Positions 10,048 to 18,145 of a DNA stretch of 64,000 nucleotides are shown piece by piece. The stretch is from Vibrio owensii CAIM 1854 = LMG 25443. GTDB lineage: Bacteria; Pseudomonadota; Gammaproteobacteria; Enterobacterales; Vibrionaceae. The notes beneath the pieces were generated by a model. It searched no databases, was not told the origin of the DNA, and saw only the letters and a list, made by a program, of their open reading frames with translations. The translations under genes were made by a program, and so were the position numbers. The stretch covers positions 1-64,000 of the forward strand of contig NZ_JPRD01000006.1 in NCBI RefSeq assembly GCF_000817815.1, written 5' to 3'. Numbering within the stretch: the stretch's first letter is position 1; each line of letters opens with the position of its first letter.

Positions 10048-10075
10048 CGGGCGTTTGGGGTAACTCTTACGCCCG
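10048..10075 (+). other. Hairpin between dnaK and dnaJ
   Basis: CGGGCGT (10048-10054) pairs with ACGCCCG (10069-10075), followed by TCTGTTTGTC. With only a modest T run it may act as a partial terminator that lowers dnaJ relative to dnaK. Confidence 0.55.
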
Positions 10076-10195
10076 TCTGTTTGTCAAAGCTGTCTTTCTA
10101 GTTAAGTATTTTGCAATGAGTGCACTTACCTAGAACGATACAAACACCAAGCGGTAAATGATGCCGTTTGCAGTAATTAATTGGTGACGAAGAAC

Positions 10196-11344
10196 ATGTC
10201 AAAACGTGATTTTTACGAAGTATTAGGCGTAGGCCGTGATGCCTCTGAGCGCGATATCAAAAAGGCGTACAAGCGTCTAGCGATGAAATTCCACCCAGAC
10301 CGTAACCAGGGTGATGAGTCTGCTGCGGACAAGTTTAAAGAAGTAAAAGAAGCGTACGAAATTCTCACTGACCCTCAAAAGAAAGCGGCGTACGATCAGT
10401 ACGGCCATGCAGCTTTTGAACAAGGCGGTGGCGGCTTCGGCGGCGGCGGTTTTGGTGGCGGTGGCGCTGACTTCGGCGACATCTTTGGCGATGTGTTCGG
10501 TGATATCTTTGGTGGCGGCCGTCGTGGCGGTGGTCAGCAACGCGCGCAACGTGGCGCTGACCTGCGTTACAACATGGAACTGTCGCTAGAAGAGGCGGTT
10601 CGTGGCGTATCAAAAGAGATCGAAGTACCTACGCTTGTTCACTGTGATACCTGTGATGGTAGCGGCGCGAAGAAAGGCTCATCAGCTGAAACGTGTGGTA
10701 CCTGTCATGGTCACGGTCAAGTTCAGATGCGTCAAGGCTTCTTTGCCGTACAACAGACCTGTCCTACCTGTCACGGTAAAGGCAAGATCATCAAAGACCC
10801 ATGTAATGAATGTCATGGTCAAGGTCGTAAGCAGAAAACTAAGACACTTAACGTTAAGATCCCAGCAGGTGTTGATACTGGCGATCGCATTCGTCTATCT
10901 GGCGAAGGCGAAGCTGGAGAAATGGGTGCACCAGCAGGTGACCTATACGTACAAGTTCACGTGAAAGAGCACCATATCTTCGAACGTGAAGGCAACAACT
11001 TGTATTGTGAAGTGCCAGTTAGCTTTGCTATGGCTGCTCTAGGTGGTGAAGTTGAAGTTCCGACACTAGATGGTCGTGTGAACCTTAAAGTACCAACAGA
11101 AACGCAAACAGGACGTATGTTCCGTATGCGCGGTAAAGGGGTGAAAGGCGTTCGTGGTGGCGGTGTTGGTGACCTAATCGTTAAGCTTGTAGTAGAGACT
11201 CCAGTTAACTTGAGCGCTCGTCAGAAAGAATTGCTTAAAGAGTTTGATGAATCTTGTGGTGGTGATGCCGCAACTAAGCACAAACCAAAATCTGAAGGCT
11301 TCTTCAACGGCGTGAAGAAGTTCTTTGATGACCTAACAAGCTAA
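10196..11344 (+). CDS. dnaJ: Chaperone DnaJ (Hsp40)
   Basis: DnaJ delivers substrates to DnaK and stimulates its ATPase. The 382-residue protein has the J domain with the HPD triad (FHPDRNQGD, about 32-40), a Gly/Phe-rich linker (about 75-110), and four CxxCxGxG zinc-binding repeats ([32 protein letters not shown]). The C-terminal substrate domains follow. I start it at ATG 10196 ([12 protein letters not shown]), the conserved family start, rather than at 10181. It lies 200 bases after dnaK behind a hairpin and has its own strong terminator. Confidence 0.98.
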   Translation: MSKRDFYEVLGVGRDASERDIKKAYKRLAMKFHPDRNQGDESAADKFKEVKEAYEILTDPQKKAAYDQYGHAAFEQGGGGFGGGGFGGGGADFGDIFGDVFGDIFGGGRRGGGQQRAQRGADLRYNMELSLEEAVRGVSKEIEVPTLVHCDTCDGSGAKKGSSAETCGTCHGHGQVQMRQGFFAVQQTCPTCHGKGKIIKDPCNECHGQGRKQKTKTLNVKIPAGVDTGDRIRLSGEGEAGEMGAPAGDLYVQVHVKEHHIFEREGNNLYCEVPVSFAMAALGGEVEVPTLDGRVNLKVPTETQTGRMFRMRGKGVKGVRGGGVGDLIVKLVVETPVNLSARQKELLKEFDESCGGDAATKHKPKSEGFFNGVKKFFDDLTS

Positions 11345-11368
11345 TTGCTGGTTAGTTGAATCCAATAA

Positions 11369-11396
11369 AAAGCCTGCTGTGATGCAGGCTTTTTTG
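11369..11396 (+). terminator. Terminator of dnaJ
   Basis: AAGCCTGC (11370-11377) pairs with GCAGGCTT (11384-11391), followed by a T run. Confidence 0.9.
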
Positions 11397-11476
11397 TATC
11401 TGCTTTCTTTTTATTTAAAGTGACTTTATGGCATCGAACTTGTCGTCTAAGTTGTCTTTATCTATTCTCGAAAGGG

Positions 11477-11911
11477 CTAATCCCAACATGCACTCGGTGA
11501 CTCTATGTTGGTGGACGTTAGGGTTATTTTATTTACCCCACTAGGGAAACAGTTATCACCGTTTTGCCCTAAATCGGCTTTTGCCGTTGCTTCGATAACA
11601 TAAGCTGCGCTGGATGTGCTTGCGATACTAAATGAAAAGCGATTTGAATCGGAGTCGCAGATCGTACAAGTCCCGCCAGAGATGATACTACTCCAATCGT
11701 ACCCACCGTTGTAAGAGGTTTCTAGCTCCAGTTGTATGCGACTGATATCGCTTAGAGCAACGGTGCGGTGTGCCGTAATGGTGTGGTTGGTATATGACGG
11801 ATAAGCGATAGCCGCGATGATTCCAATAATCACAACTGCTATCAGTATTTCGATCAATGTCATCCCTCTAAATCGTTTGTTGTATCCGTTACAACCAGAA
11901 ATTCGAATCAT
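11477..11911 (-). CDS. pilE: Type IV minor pilin, PilE-like
   Basis: A 144-residue type IV prepilin. A 16-residue leader ends ...YNKRFRG, and prepilin peptidase (PilD) would cleave before MTLIEILIAVVIIGIIAAIAYPSY, the conserved N-terminal helix with Glu at position 5. The C-terminal pair of cysteines (CFPSG...ACWD) fits the pilin D-loop; a second pair, CTICD, is in the middle. I choose ATG 11911 because an AGGAAAC ribosome site precedes it; a TTG at 11971 would give a longer leader. It is transcribed away from the other four pilin genes, so the two arms share the 100-base promoter region. The likely role is a minor pilin of the DNA-uptake/chitin-regulated pilus, from the V. cholerae VC0857-0861 analogy. 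Confidence 0.85.
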   Translation of the reverse strand: MIRISGCNGYNKRFRGMTLIEILIAVVIIGIIAAIAYPSYTNHTITAHRTVALSDISRIQLELETSYNGGYDWSSIISGGTCTICDSDSNRFSFSIASTSSAAYVIEATAKADLGQNGDNCFPSGVNKITLTSTNIESPSACWD

Positions 11912-12014
11912 GACGAGTAGTTTCCTTTTCACTTTTCCGCCTATTTTTCTCAGGTGATAGCATCTGCGCAAGATGAATTACGGTCCTCTTGCCGTTTGCA
12001 TAGGAATTTGGGAA

Positions 12015-12530
12015 ATGCCTCGCGGGTTTACATTATTGGAGCTTCTGATCACTATCGCCGTGCTGGGTGTTTTGCTCACGGCTGCTGCTCCTTATTTCCA
12101 AAATGTTTTTGAAACCAACAAAATGCAGCGCTTAGCGAATGAACTGCATGGCTTTGTTATTCAAGGTAAGTCAGAAGCGGTATTGCGCAGAGAGAGGTTG
12201 TGGGCGCACTTTATCATGCCCGATAGTTCATCTGATGATGGTCACTGGCGCATCGATCTTACTGATAACGGAACGGAGGGCGCAGGGACGGTTTTGTTCT
12301 CTTTTTCAGGAGCGCCTTATGAAGGGATCGTCGTTACACCTAATTACGCTTCCGACCAAATCAGTTTCGACGACGTTCATGGTCGCCCTTCTTCCGGCAA
12401 TATCAAATTCTATCCGGTAGGAGAATCTACAAAAGCACTCAAACTCATCTCCCATACTCTTTCTGCTCGCGTTCGTGTATGCAGCGATAGCAACAATACC
12501 GAGTTCTTCGGTTACTCAACGTGTTCTTAA
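12015..12530 (+). CDS. fimT: Type IV minor pilin, FimT/FimU (GspH) family
   Basis: A 171-residue prepilin with a very short leader: MPRG, then FTLLELLITIAVLGVLLTAAAPYF, with Glu5 present. The GspH/FimT domain fills the rest. The start at ATG 12015 follows AGGAATTTGGGAA; an upstream ATG at 11973 would give an 18-residue leader and cannot be excluded. FimT/FimU proteins act in the minor-pilin priming complex at the pilus tip, and FimT is linked to DNA binding during transformation in some species. First gene of a tightly packed plus-strand operon. Confidence 0.85.
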   Translation: MPRGFTLLELLITIAVLGVLLTAAAPYFQNVFETNKMQRLANELHGFVIQGKSEAVLRRERLWAHFIMPDSSSDDGHWRIDLTDNGTEGAGTVLFSFSGAPYEGIVVTPNYASDQISFDDVHGRPSSGNIKFYPVGESTKALKLISHTLSARVRVCSDSNNTEFFGYSTCS

Positions 12531-12539
12531 GAGGTGAAT

Positions 12540-13166
12540 ATGTTTAACCAAAAAGGTGCCAGCCTCGTTGAGTTCATGATTGCTTCTTCTTTAGGGCTGA
12601 TTTCTTTGGGTATCGTCGGCTCGCTTTATATCAGTGGTCAGAAGGTAGCGATGGAGCGCTCAAAGGAGCTGATGCTATTGCAAAATACGGCCAGTGTTTT
12701 ACAGATGATGAAAAGTGATATTCAGCGTGCAGGATTTGATGGTAGCGATGGGAACTCCGTGAAAATTTCGGGCGCCAGCAATACGATTTTTACTCTTGAT
12801 GCTCCGGGAATGGGGCTTATTGCTTACGCCTACAATGTCGGAACTTCAGGAGCGACACCTTTGTATAAAAACGTGGTGTATGAACAGCGAATCGATACGC
12901 CTGAATCTCTGTTTGTATGTGAAAAAAAACAAGCAACGCTTTGGAGTGTGGCTGATGTGATCGCTTTATCTGGAACGGGATCATGTAACACGCTTTTTGA
13001 TAAGAAAGCCATTCATGTAAATCAATTTTCGTTGGTAGCGGCTACGGTAAGAAATACCGATGCTGAGAGTGCCTTGGTGACGGTTACATTGGGAACAGAG
13101 TTAAAAGATGCGACGGGTACTCGTACCGAGCAGTCCTTTACGGTGAAACAAAGGAACTGGCAATAA
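12540..13166 (+). CDS. pilW: Type IV minor pilin, PilW-like
   Basis: A 208-residue prepilin with leader MFNQKG and mature start ASLVEFMIASSLGLISLGIVGSLYISGQ; Glu5 is retained. Prepilins of about this size at the second position of a minor pilin operon are usually PilW/GspJ-like. I prefer ATG 12540 over GTG 12534 because GAGG sits at 12531-12534. It begins 9 bases after fimT and ends at the first base of the pilX start codon, so translation is likely coupled. It probably forms part of the pilus-tip priming complex with FimT, PilX and PilV. Confidence 0.8.
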   Translation: MFNQKGASLVEFMIASSLGLISLGIVGSLYISGQKVAMERSKELMLLQNTASVLQMMKSDIQRAGFDGSDGNSVKISGASNTIFTLDAPGMGLIAYAYNVGTSGATPLYKNVVYEQRIDTPESLFVCEKKQATLWSVADVIALSGTGSCNTLFDKKAIHVNQFSLVAATVRNTDAESALVTVTLGTELKDATGTRTEQSFTVKQRNWQ

Positions 13167-14461
13167 TGAATAAAGAACAAGGTGCAGCAGCGTTACTGGT
13201 TGTCAGCGTATTACTTGTCGCAGCGTTAATGATGTCGCTTGGTAGCTACAAGTCTCTTTTCTATCAGATCAAACGTGCTAATAACCAGATTGAAGCGCGG
13301 CAAGAGCATTGGCGTGCTGAGGGGGGATTGGAGTGTTTCTATTCTTTAGTTCAAAGTACAGGTGATGTTTCTTCTGCAACGTCACTAATTTCAAACAGAT
13401 GTGAAACACCGTTAGACCTGCATCAACTAACTTTAGAACCCGACAATAAGGTGCTAAGTCAGCCCGTTGCGAGTTCTAGCCGAACCATTGAAAAGCAACT
13501 AGTTCTATCTCGTGGAAGAGCTTCTGGAGCACTAAAAAGTAGCACTGATTTATATGTGAATGGCAGCTCTGCTTTTTCGACACCAGATCCTGGAGAGTTA
13601 GTCGGTAGTGGGTGGGAATGTGTGGCTATTCGCTATAAAAATGCTTTCCATTCTCGAGCTGGGGCGACTAATCAAGGGGTTATCCATGGCTCAGCGCCTT
13701 ATGCAGATTTTGTTCACAACAACATAGATTGTAAAGCAGAACATAAGAGTGTCACTGCTTCTGACTCAGGCTATGGTGAGGACTTTATTCAAGACGCAGA
13801 CCTAGAGCCATTTTTCGACATTTTTAGAGAGCAGCGTAGTAATTGGGATTCTGTGAAATCTGACTGGGGTTTTACTGCGATTGATTACGATGATTCAACC
13901 AATCAAATCGTTACCGATTGTGGAAAGAAAGTTGGGGAGCAAATTTCAGCAGGCAAAACTCATATTTGGGTGACTGGGTCCTGTGAGTTTACTTCCTCGA
14001 AAAAGAATAGCTCTGGAGGTTATGAGAATGATTCTGATGGGGTACCAATCAAAGGTGGCATTGATTATCTCAACGAAGCCTTTGATGCAACAGGAGAAAC
14101 GCCAATATTACTCTTGATTCAAGATGGTATCTTCGCTGTACATGGCTCTATGACTTTCCCCGGTATGCTTTATCAACTCACAACCAACTCACTTACAGGG
14201 TTGGATACACATTGGGACTTATTCGAGGCCAAAGATCACTTTGGAGATGCGGCTAACTTTCCCACGCTTGCTTTAGATAAAGTCGTTTACCTCCAACGCG
14301 GTTCCTTTAGTTTTTCGGGTGGACAAGTGTTAGATAGCCCTGGTTATAGTGCTTATTTTGTGAACTCTCTAAATTTTGCATACAACCGAGATAACATAGA
14401 TGAGGTGGTCGATCCGATCATTAAATTCAAGTGGAAAAAGGGCTCTTGGAATGATCTCTAA
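13166..14461 (+). CDS. pilX: Large type IV minor pilin, PilX-like
   Basis: A 431-residue protein with a prepilin-like N terminus: leader MNKEQG, then AAALLVVSVLLVAALMMSLGSYKSLFYQIKRANNQIEARQEHWRAEGGLECFY. The usual Glu at position 5 is absent (Leu instead), as also seen in the GspK class. The roughly 380-residue exported domain is far larger than a typical PilX and has no motif I recognise; it contains several cysteines (for example CVAIR, NNIDCKAEH, VTDCGKK, GSCEF). Its place in the operon, between PilW and PilV, supports the PilX assignment, and a GspK-like capping role at the pilus tip is an inference. Its end overlaps the pilV start by 11 bases. Confidence 0.75.
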   Translation: MNKEQGAAALLVVSVLLVAALMMSLGSYKSLFYQIKRANNQIEARQEHWRAEGGLECFYSLVQSTGDVSSATSLISNRCETPLDLHQLTLEPDNKVLSQPVASSSRTIEKQLVLSRGRASGALKSSTDLYVNGSSAFSTPDPGELVGSGWECVAIRYKNAFHSRAGATNQGVIHGSAPYADFVHNNIDCKAEHKSVTASDSGYGEDFIQDADLEPFFDIFREQRSNWDSVKSDWGFTAIDYDDSTNQIVTDCGKKVGEQISAGKTHIWVTGSCEFTSSKKNSSGGYENDSDGVPIKGGIDYLNEAFDATGETPILLLIQDGIFAVHGSMTFPGMLYQLTTNSLTGLDTHWDLFEAKDHFGDAANFPTLALDKVVYLQRGSFSFSGGQVLDSPGYSAYFVNSLNFAYNRDNIDEVVDPIIKFKWKKGSWNDL

Positions 14462-14861
14462 ACAACAAGGTTTTAGTTTAATTGAGGTGCTCATTTCATT
14501 CTTGCTACTCGGCATCGGCGCACTTGGCCTGACAAAGCTGCAAATCTATATGGAACGCAAATCAGAATATGCGATTCACAATATTGAGGCGCTACGCTTA
14601 GCGGAAAATAAACTCGAGAGGTTTCGGACTCGTGGCGCTTCTGATGCGCTTTCTACAATTTCTACTGCCTCTTTTGCTTCGATCATGACAGGATCTTCTA
14701 CTGCGGGAGCTTACATTGTGGAATGGGAAGTTCCAGCGGCAACAGTCTCTGGTTCACTCAAAACCATTACCATTACTTCTAGCTGGCAAGACCGGATGGG
14801 GGAAACACAATCTGTTGAATTGAAAACTATGATTTCGCAGTACAGTGAGTTCGAAAACTGA
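14451..14861 (+). CDS. pilV: Type IV minor pilin, PilV-like
   Basis: A 136-residue prepilin: leader MISKQQG, then FSLIEVLISFLLLGIGALGLTKLQIYMERKSEYA, with Glu5 present. The pattern GIGALGLTKLQ followed by a region like 'ALRLAENKLERFRTRG' is typical of PilV/GspI proteins. The start overlaps the end of pilX in another frame, giving translational coupling, so the earlier in-frame start at 14400 is unlikely. It completes the fimT-pilW-pilX-pilV unit. No obvious terminator hairpin follows. Confidence 0.85.
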   Translation: MISKQQGFSLIEVLISFLLLGIGALGLTKLQIYMERKSEYAIHNIEALRLAENKLERFRTRGASDALSTISTASFASIMTGSSTAGAYIVEWEVPAATVSGSLKTITITSSWQDRMGETQSVELKTMISQYSEFEN

Positions 14862-15149
14862 GGTGTTTTCTATTCCGCTTATAATTACTTTTATCGTTAA
14901 TATTGACGCTTTTTATTGCTAATTTCGGTGGTTAACAGGTGGTTTTGCAACTGTTAATGTGAATGGTGTGCTACTGTTTTTTTATGTTTAATTGATATAA
15001 CTTTTTTGCAAAATATGTCTCCAAATATGGAAAAAAACGTAGAACCTTGTGCTTTCTTAATCACTATTTAATAGAATGCTCGGTTGAAAATAGGCCGTTA
15101 TAATTATTCAAATAGGCCATGGCACCAACATCATTCATATGGAGTTACC

Positions 15150-16709
15150 ATGAGTAACCAAGCAGTAAATAAAGCACCGTCACCGAAGCCGAGCGGTATG
15201 GATCGCTTTCTGAACTTTATCGAGCGAGCAGGTAATAAAATCCCTGATCCAGCGATTTTGTTCTTCTGGGCACTAATCATTACTTGGGCTGCGTCTGCAC
15301 TTTTGTCGAATGTTTCTTTCGACCTTCTAAATCCTCGAACTGGCGAAGCTCTTACTATTACTAACCTTCTAACAGGTGAAGCACTAGCAAGTTTCCTTGC
15401 TAACATGGTGACAACGTTCACTGGCTTTGCGCCACTTGGTATCGTTCTTGTAGCGATGTTGGGTGTAGGTGTTGCCGATTCTTCTGGCTTCATCACAACT
15501 GGTCTTAAGAAGATGCTGAACTTCACGCCAGCAAAACTTCTTACTCCAATGCTAATTCTTGTGGCAATCGTATCGCACACTGCGGCGGATGCGGGCTACG
15601 TTCTAGTTATTCCTCTTGGTGGTATCATCTTCCACGCAGCAGGTCGTCACCCTCTAGCGGGTATCGCGGCAGCGTTCGCAGGTGTATCAGGTGGTTTCTC
15701 TGCAAACTTCATCCCTTCAGGGATCGACCCTCTACTAGCTGGCTTCACGCAAACAGCGGCACAGGTTCTAGACCCTGAATACGTAGTAAACCCTCTAGCT
15801 AACATCTTCTTTACTGGTCTATCTTCAGTAATCATCGTTGCTATTGGTTGGTATGTAACTGAGAAAATCATCGAACCTCGCCTAGCGAACACGCCTGTTG
15901 ATGAAGATGCAGAAAAAGCACCAGATCTTGGTTCTTTCACTGAAACTGAATCAAAAGCGTTCCGTTACGCTGGTTGGGCTATGATGGCAGGTATCGCACT
16001 TCTTGTTGTGGCGCTTATCCCAGAAAACTCTGCACTGCGTTCACCTGAAGGTGAAATCACAGCGTTCTCTGCGCCGATCATGAAGTCTATCGTTCCGTTG
16101 ATCTTCATCCTGTTTATCATTCCAGGTTACGTTTACGGTCGCGTTTCTGGCACGTTCAAGACAAGCAACGACATCATCAAAGCGATGGCGGATACTATGT
16201 CTACGATGGGCGCATACATTGTCATGTCGTTCTTCTGTGCGCAGTTCCTATCTGCATTCGCGCAATCAAACATCGGTACGATGCTAGCGCTATACGGTGC
16301 GGAAGGCCTGAAAACGATGAACCTACCAGGTGAAGCAACTATCATCGGTATGATTCTTCTAACAGCTTCTGTAAACCTTCTAATTGGTTCTGCATCAGCG
16401 AAATGGGCTCTTATCGGTCCTATCCTAGTTCCTATGCTAATGGCTGTAGGTATCTCGCCTGAGCTATCTCAAGCGGCTTACCGTGTAGGTGACTCTGTAT
16501 CGAACATCATTTCACCTCTGATGGTATTCTTCCCTCTAGTAGTGGTTTACTGTCAACGTTACGTGAAGTCGACAGGTATCGGTACGCTAGCGTCTCTAAT
16601 GATGCCATTCTCGATTGCTATGCTAATCGGTTGGTCTATCTTCCTAGTTGCTTACTGGATGCTAGGTATTCCTCTAGGTATCCAAGCGCCATACACTTAC
16701 ACAATGTAA
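15150..16709 (+). CDS. AbgT-family transporter (p-aminobenzoyl-glutamate transporter family)
   Basis: A 519-residue inner-membrane protein with about a dozen hydrophobic segments, belonging to the AbgT/MtrF family. Members import p-aminobenzoyl-glutamate (AbgT) or export p-aminobenzoate and sulfonamides (MtrF, YdaH). Recognisable segments include FLNFIERAGNKIPDPAILFFW near the N terminus, HTAADAGYVLVIPLGG, GGFSANFIPSGIDPLLAG and the C-terminal SVNLLIGSASAKWALIGPILVPMLM. The start follows TGGAGTTACC; the track-length start at 15084 lacks a ribosome site. Import and export cannot be separated from sequence. It stands alone after the pilin operon, and a large palindrome follows it. Confidence 0.93.
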   Translation: MSNQAVNKAPSPKPSGMDRFLNFIERAGNKIPDPAILFFWALIITWAASALLSNVSFDLLNPRTGEALTITNLLTGEALASFLANMVTTFTGFAPLGIVLVAMLGVGVADSSGFITTGLKKMLNFTPAKLLTPMLILVAIVSHTAADAGYVLVIPLGGIIFHAAGRHPLAGIAAAFAGVSGGFSANFIPSGIDPLLAGFTQTAAQVLDPEYVVNPLANIFFTGLSSVIIVAIGWYVTEKIIEPRLANTPVDEDAEKAPDLGSFTETESKAFRYAGWAMMAGIALLVVALIPENSALRSPEGEITAFSAPIMKSIVPLIFILFIIPGYVYGRVSGTFKTSNDIIKAMADTMSTMGAYIVMSFFCAQFLSAFAQSNIGTMLALYGAEGLKTMNLPGEATIIGMILLTASVNLLIGSASAKWALIGPILVPMLMAVGISPELSQAAYRVGDSVSNIISPLMVFFPLVVVYCQRYVKSTGIGTLASLMMPFSIAMLIGWSIFLVAYWMLGIPLGIQAPYTYTM

Positions 16710-16723
16710 ATACCGTCATATTT

Positions 16724-16819
16724 GGCGCTGTAGCGTTGTTAACTGCGCAAGTTCACCCTAATCACATAGAGCCTCTATGCTCATAGGGCTGAACTTGCTT
16801 GTTGCCTAGCTACAACACC
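16724..16819. repeat. Large imperfect palindrome downstream of the AbgT gene
   Basis: Nested inverted repeats: GGCGCTGTAGC (16724-16734) with GCTACAACACC (16809-16819); GCAAGTTCACCCT (16747-16759) with AGGGCTGAACTTGC (16785-16798, one bulged base); and an inner perfect hairpin CATAGAG-C-CTCTATG (16765-16779). There is no T run, so it is not a simple terminator. It could be a remnant mobile palindromic element or a structured 3' UTR. Confidence 0.6.
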
Positions 16820-16843
16820 AACTATTTAGGTATTGGTAATTCG

Positions 16844-17010
16844 AAAGCGCTGGTCGAGAGACTGGCGCTTTTTTTTGTTTTGAGAGTCGGGAACGGACTT
16901 TGCCCTTCGGGATACAAAATAAAGAGATCCCCAACTCGCTCGTACCTCGCTCTTGAGGATGATGATCAAACTGCTTTGAATCACGGTATTTGTACCCTAA
17001 CAGGCAAAAT
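16844..17010. repeat. Dispersed intergenic repeat, copy A
   Basis: It begins with the hairpin AAAGCGCTGGT (16844-16854) / ACTGGCGCTTT (16861-16871) plus a T run, which also serves as a terminator. It continues through GGGAACGGACTTT and a block CCCCAACTCGCTCGTACC...CTCTTGAGGATGATGAT. The same blocks in the same order occur downstream of purL (24003-24262). The open frame across this segment is not a gene. Confidence 0.8.
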
Positions 17011-17089
17011 CATCCCGCTTCCACTTCCCCTCTTTGAAGGTTAAAATCCACTTTCAATCACGATCTATCCCCAATACCGGAGCCTCCTT

Positions 17090-17623
17090 TTGTCAGATTC
17101 TCAGTTTTCCCCTCAAGACGAACTATTTATGCGCCGTGCGATGGAGCTTGCAGAGCAAGCAGAAGCAGAAGGGGAAGTGCCGGTTGGTGCTGTTTTAGTG
17201 AAAGACGGAGAGATCATTGCGGAAGGTTGGAACCGCTCTATTTGTGCTCATGATGCGACTGCTCATGCCGAGATCCAGACGTTACGCAAAGCAGGAGAGG
17301 CTTTAGAAAACTATCGACTGCTTGATACCACTTTGTATGTCACGCTGGAGCCTTGCCCAATGTGTGCTGGTGCGTTGCTACATAGCCGAGTGAAACGAGT
17401 CGTTTACGGTGCGCCTGATTTAAAAGCAGGTGCGGCAGGGACGGTATTGAACTTGTTCGAAAGCCAAGCGGCGTATCATTACGCGACAGTCGAAAGTGGG
17501 TTGCTAGAGGATGAATGTCGCTCGCAGTTACAAGCGTTTTTCAAGCGTCGTCGCAAAGAGATTAAAGCTAAGAAGCAAGCGCAAAGAGCGAACGATGATG
17601 GACAGGAAACAAAGGGCGAATAG
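17090..17623 (+). CDS. tadA: tRNA-specific adenosine deaminase TadA
   Basis: TadA deaminates A34 to inosine in tRNA-Arg(ACG). The 177-residue protein carries the zinc/catalytic motif HAE (DATAHAEIQTL, around residue 58) and the PCxxC motif (EPCPMCAGALLHSRV, around 90). The start is a TTG with a CGGAG site 7 bases upstream. The first ATG (residue 13) lacks a ribosome site, and the extra N-terminal residues align in length with E. coli TadA. A long C-terminal basic tail (KRRRKEIKAKKQAQR) is normal for the family. It is monocistronic, followed by a symmetric hairpin. Confidence 0.95.
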   Translation: MSDSQFSPQDELFMRRAMELAEQAEAEGEVPVGAVLVKDGEIIAEGWNRSICAHDATAHAEIQTLRKAGEALENYRLLDTTLYVTLEPCPMCAGALLHSRVKRVVYGAPDLKAGAAGTVLNLFESQAAYHYATVESGLLEDECRSQLQAFFKRRRKEIKAKKQAQRANDDGQETKGE

Positions 17624-17682
17624 TTTAAGGAAAAGGGCTTCTTAAAGGTGGGGGACTTGGGCTTTTAGCCACGAGTAGCCTT

Positions 17683-17715
17683 TAGCAAACACCTACCCAA
17701 GAGTAGATGTTTGCT
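17683..17715. terminator. Hairpin between tadA and the convergent small ORF
   Basis: AGCAAACACCTAC pairs with (G)TAGATGTTTGCT, a 12-13 bp stem with one G-U pair and a 7-base loop. It lies between two converging genes; T runs on both sides are weak, so termination is likely but not certain. Confidence 0.55.
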
Positions 17716-17723
17716 TTAAGTTC

Positions 17724-17858
17724 TCAGTGATTCACAAGGTGAACGAAAACACGGTTACGTGCACTGACTTTCTTTTTCATACACGTAAGCTTGCGCTTAC
17801 GGCGGTTAGCAGCCACTGTCTTATTCAAACGTTTTGACTGCACTCTGCGTTTTCTCAT
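17724..17858 (-). CDS. Small basic protein of unknown function (44 residues)
   Basis: A short open frame, MRKRRVQSKRLNKT... ending RVFVHLVNH, preceded by a well-placed ribosome site (AAGAGGT, 7 bases before the ATG). More than a third of the residues are Lys or Arg, concentrated in two clusters, with a single Cys. Such composition suggests nucleic-acid or ribosome association, but it does not match bL34, bL36 or another small ribosomal protein I know. A longer frame extends to 18050, but its extra N-terminal part looks non-coding. It lies between tadA and mltF; convergence with tadA and the shared hairpin are consistent with a real gene. Confidence 0.5.
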   Translation of the reverse strand: MRKRRVQSKRLNKTVAANRRKRKLTCMKKKVSARNRVFVHLVNH

Positions 17859-18108
17859 TATCAGAACCTCTTGCAGACAACGAACACACTCTCCGACACT
17901 CGCATGGCAAAGTGTCTGATTTATTATCAATCGATGACATTCTGATGAGGCACGCTTACGGACGAAGGTGGCATCAGTTCGAGGAGAGGTGACCAAAAGA
18001 GCCTCTATGTTATGCGAGCCCAATCTTGGTAAGGCACCAAGGAGCAGCACAAGCTAGATTAGCCCGAAAGAAAGGATTCTAGATAACTTTATCTGTTGAC
18101 TCAATAAA

Positions 18109-18137
18109 AAAATAGCGAGCTGTGAGCTCGCTATTTT
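18109..18137 (-). terminator. Terminator of mltF
   Basis: A perfect 13-bp stem: AAAATAGCGAGCT (18109-18121) with AGCTCGCTATTTT (18125-18137), loop GTG. On the minus strand it runs into a long T tract. Confidence 0.92.
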
Positions 18138-18145
18138 CGAAAGGT

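Noticed and set aside
16724..16819. Integron attC (VCR-like) site
   Set aside because: The palindrome lacks the GTTRRRY and RYYYAAC core sites at its ends, and there is no cassette array.
16799..17044. 81-codon frame in the tadA upstream region
   Set aside because: It lies across the dispersed repeat and its hairpin, has no ribosome site, and its homologous copy near 24 kb is not open in the same way.
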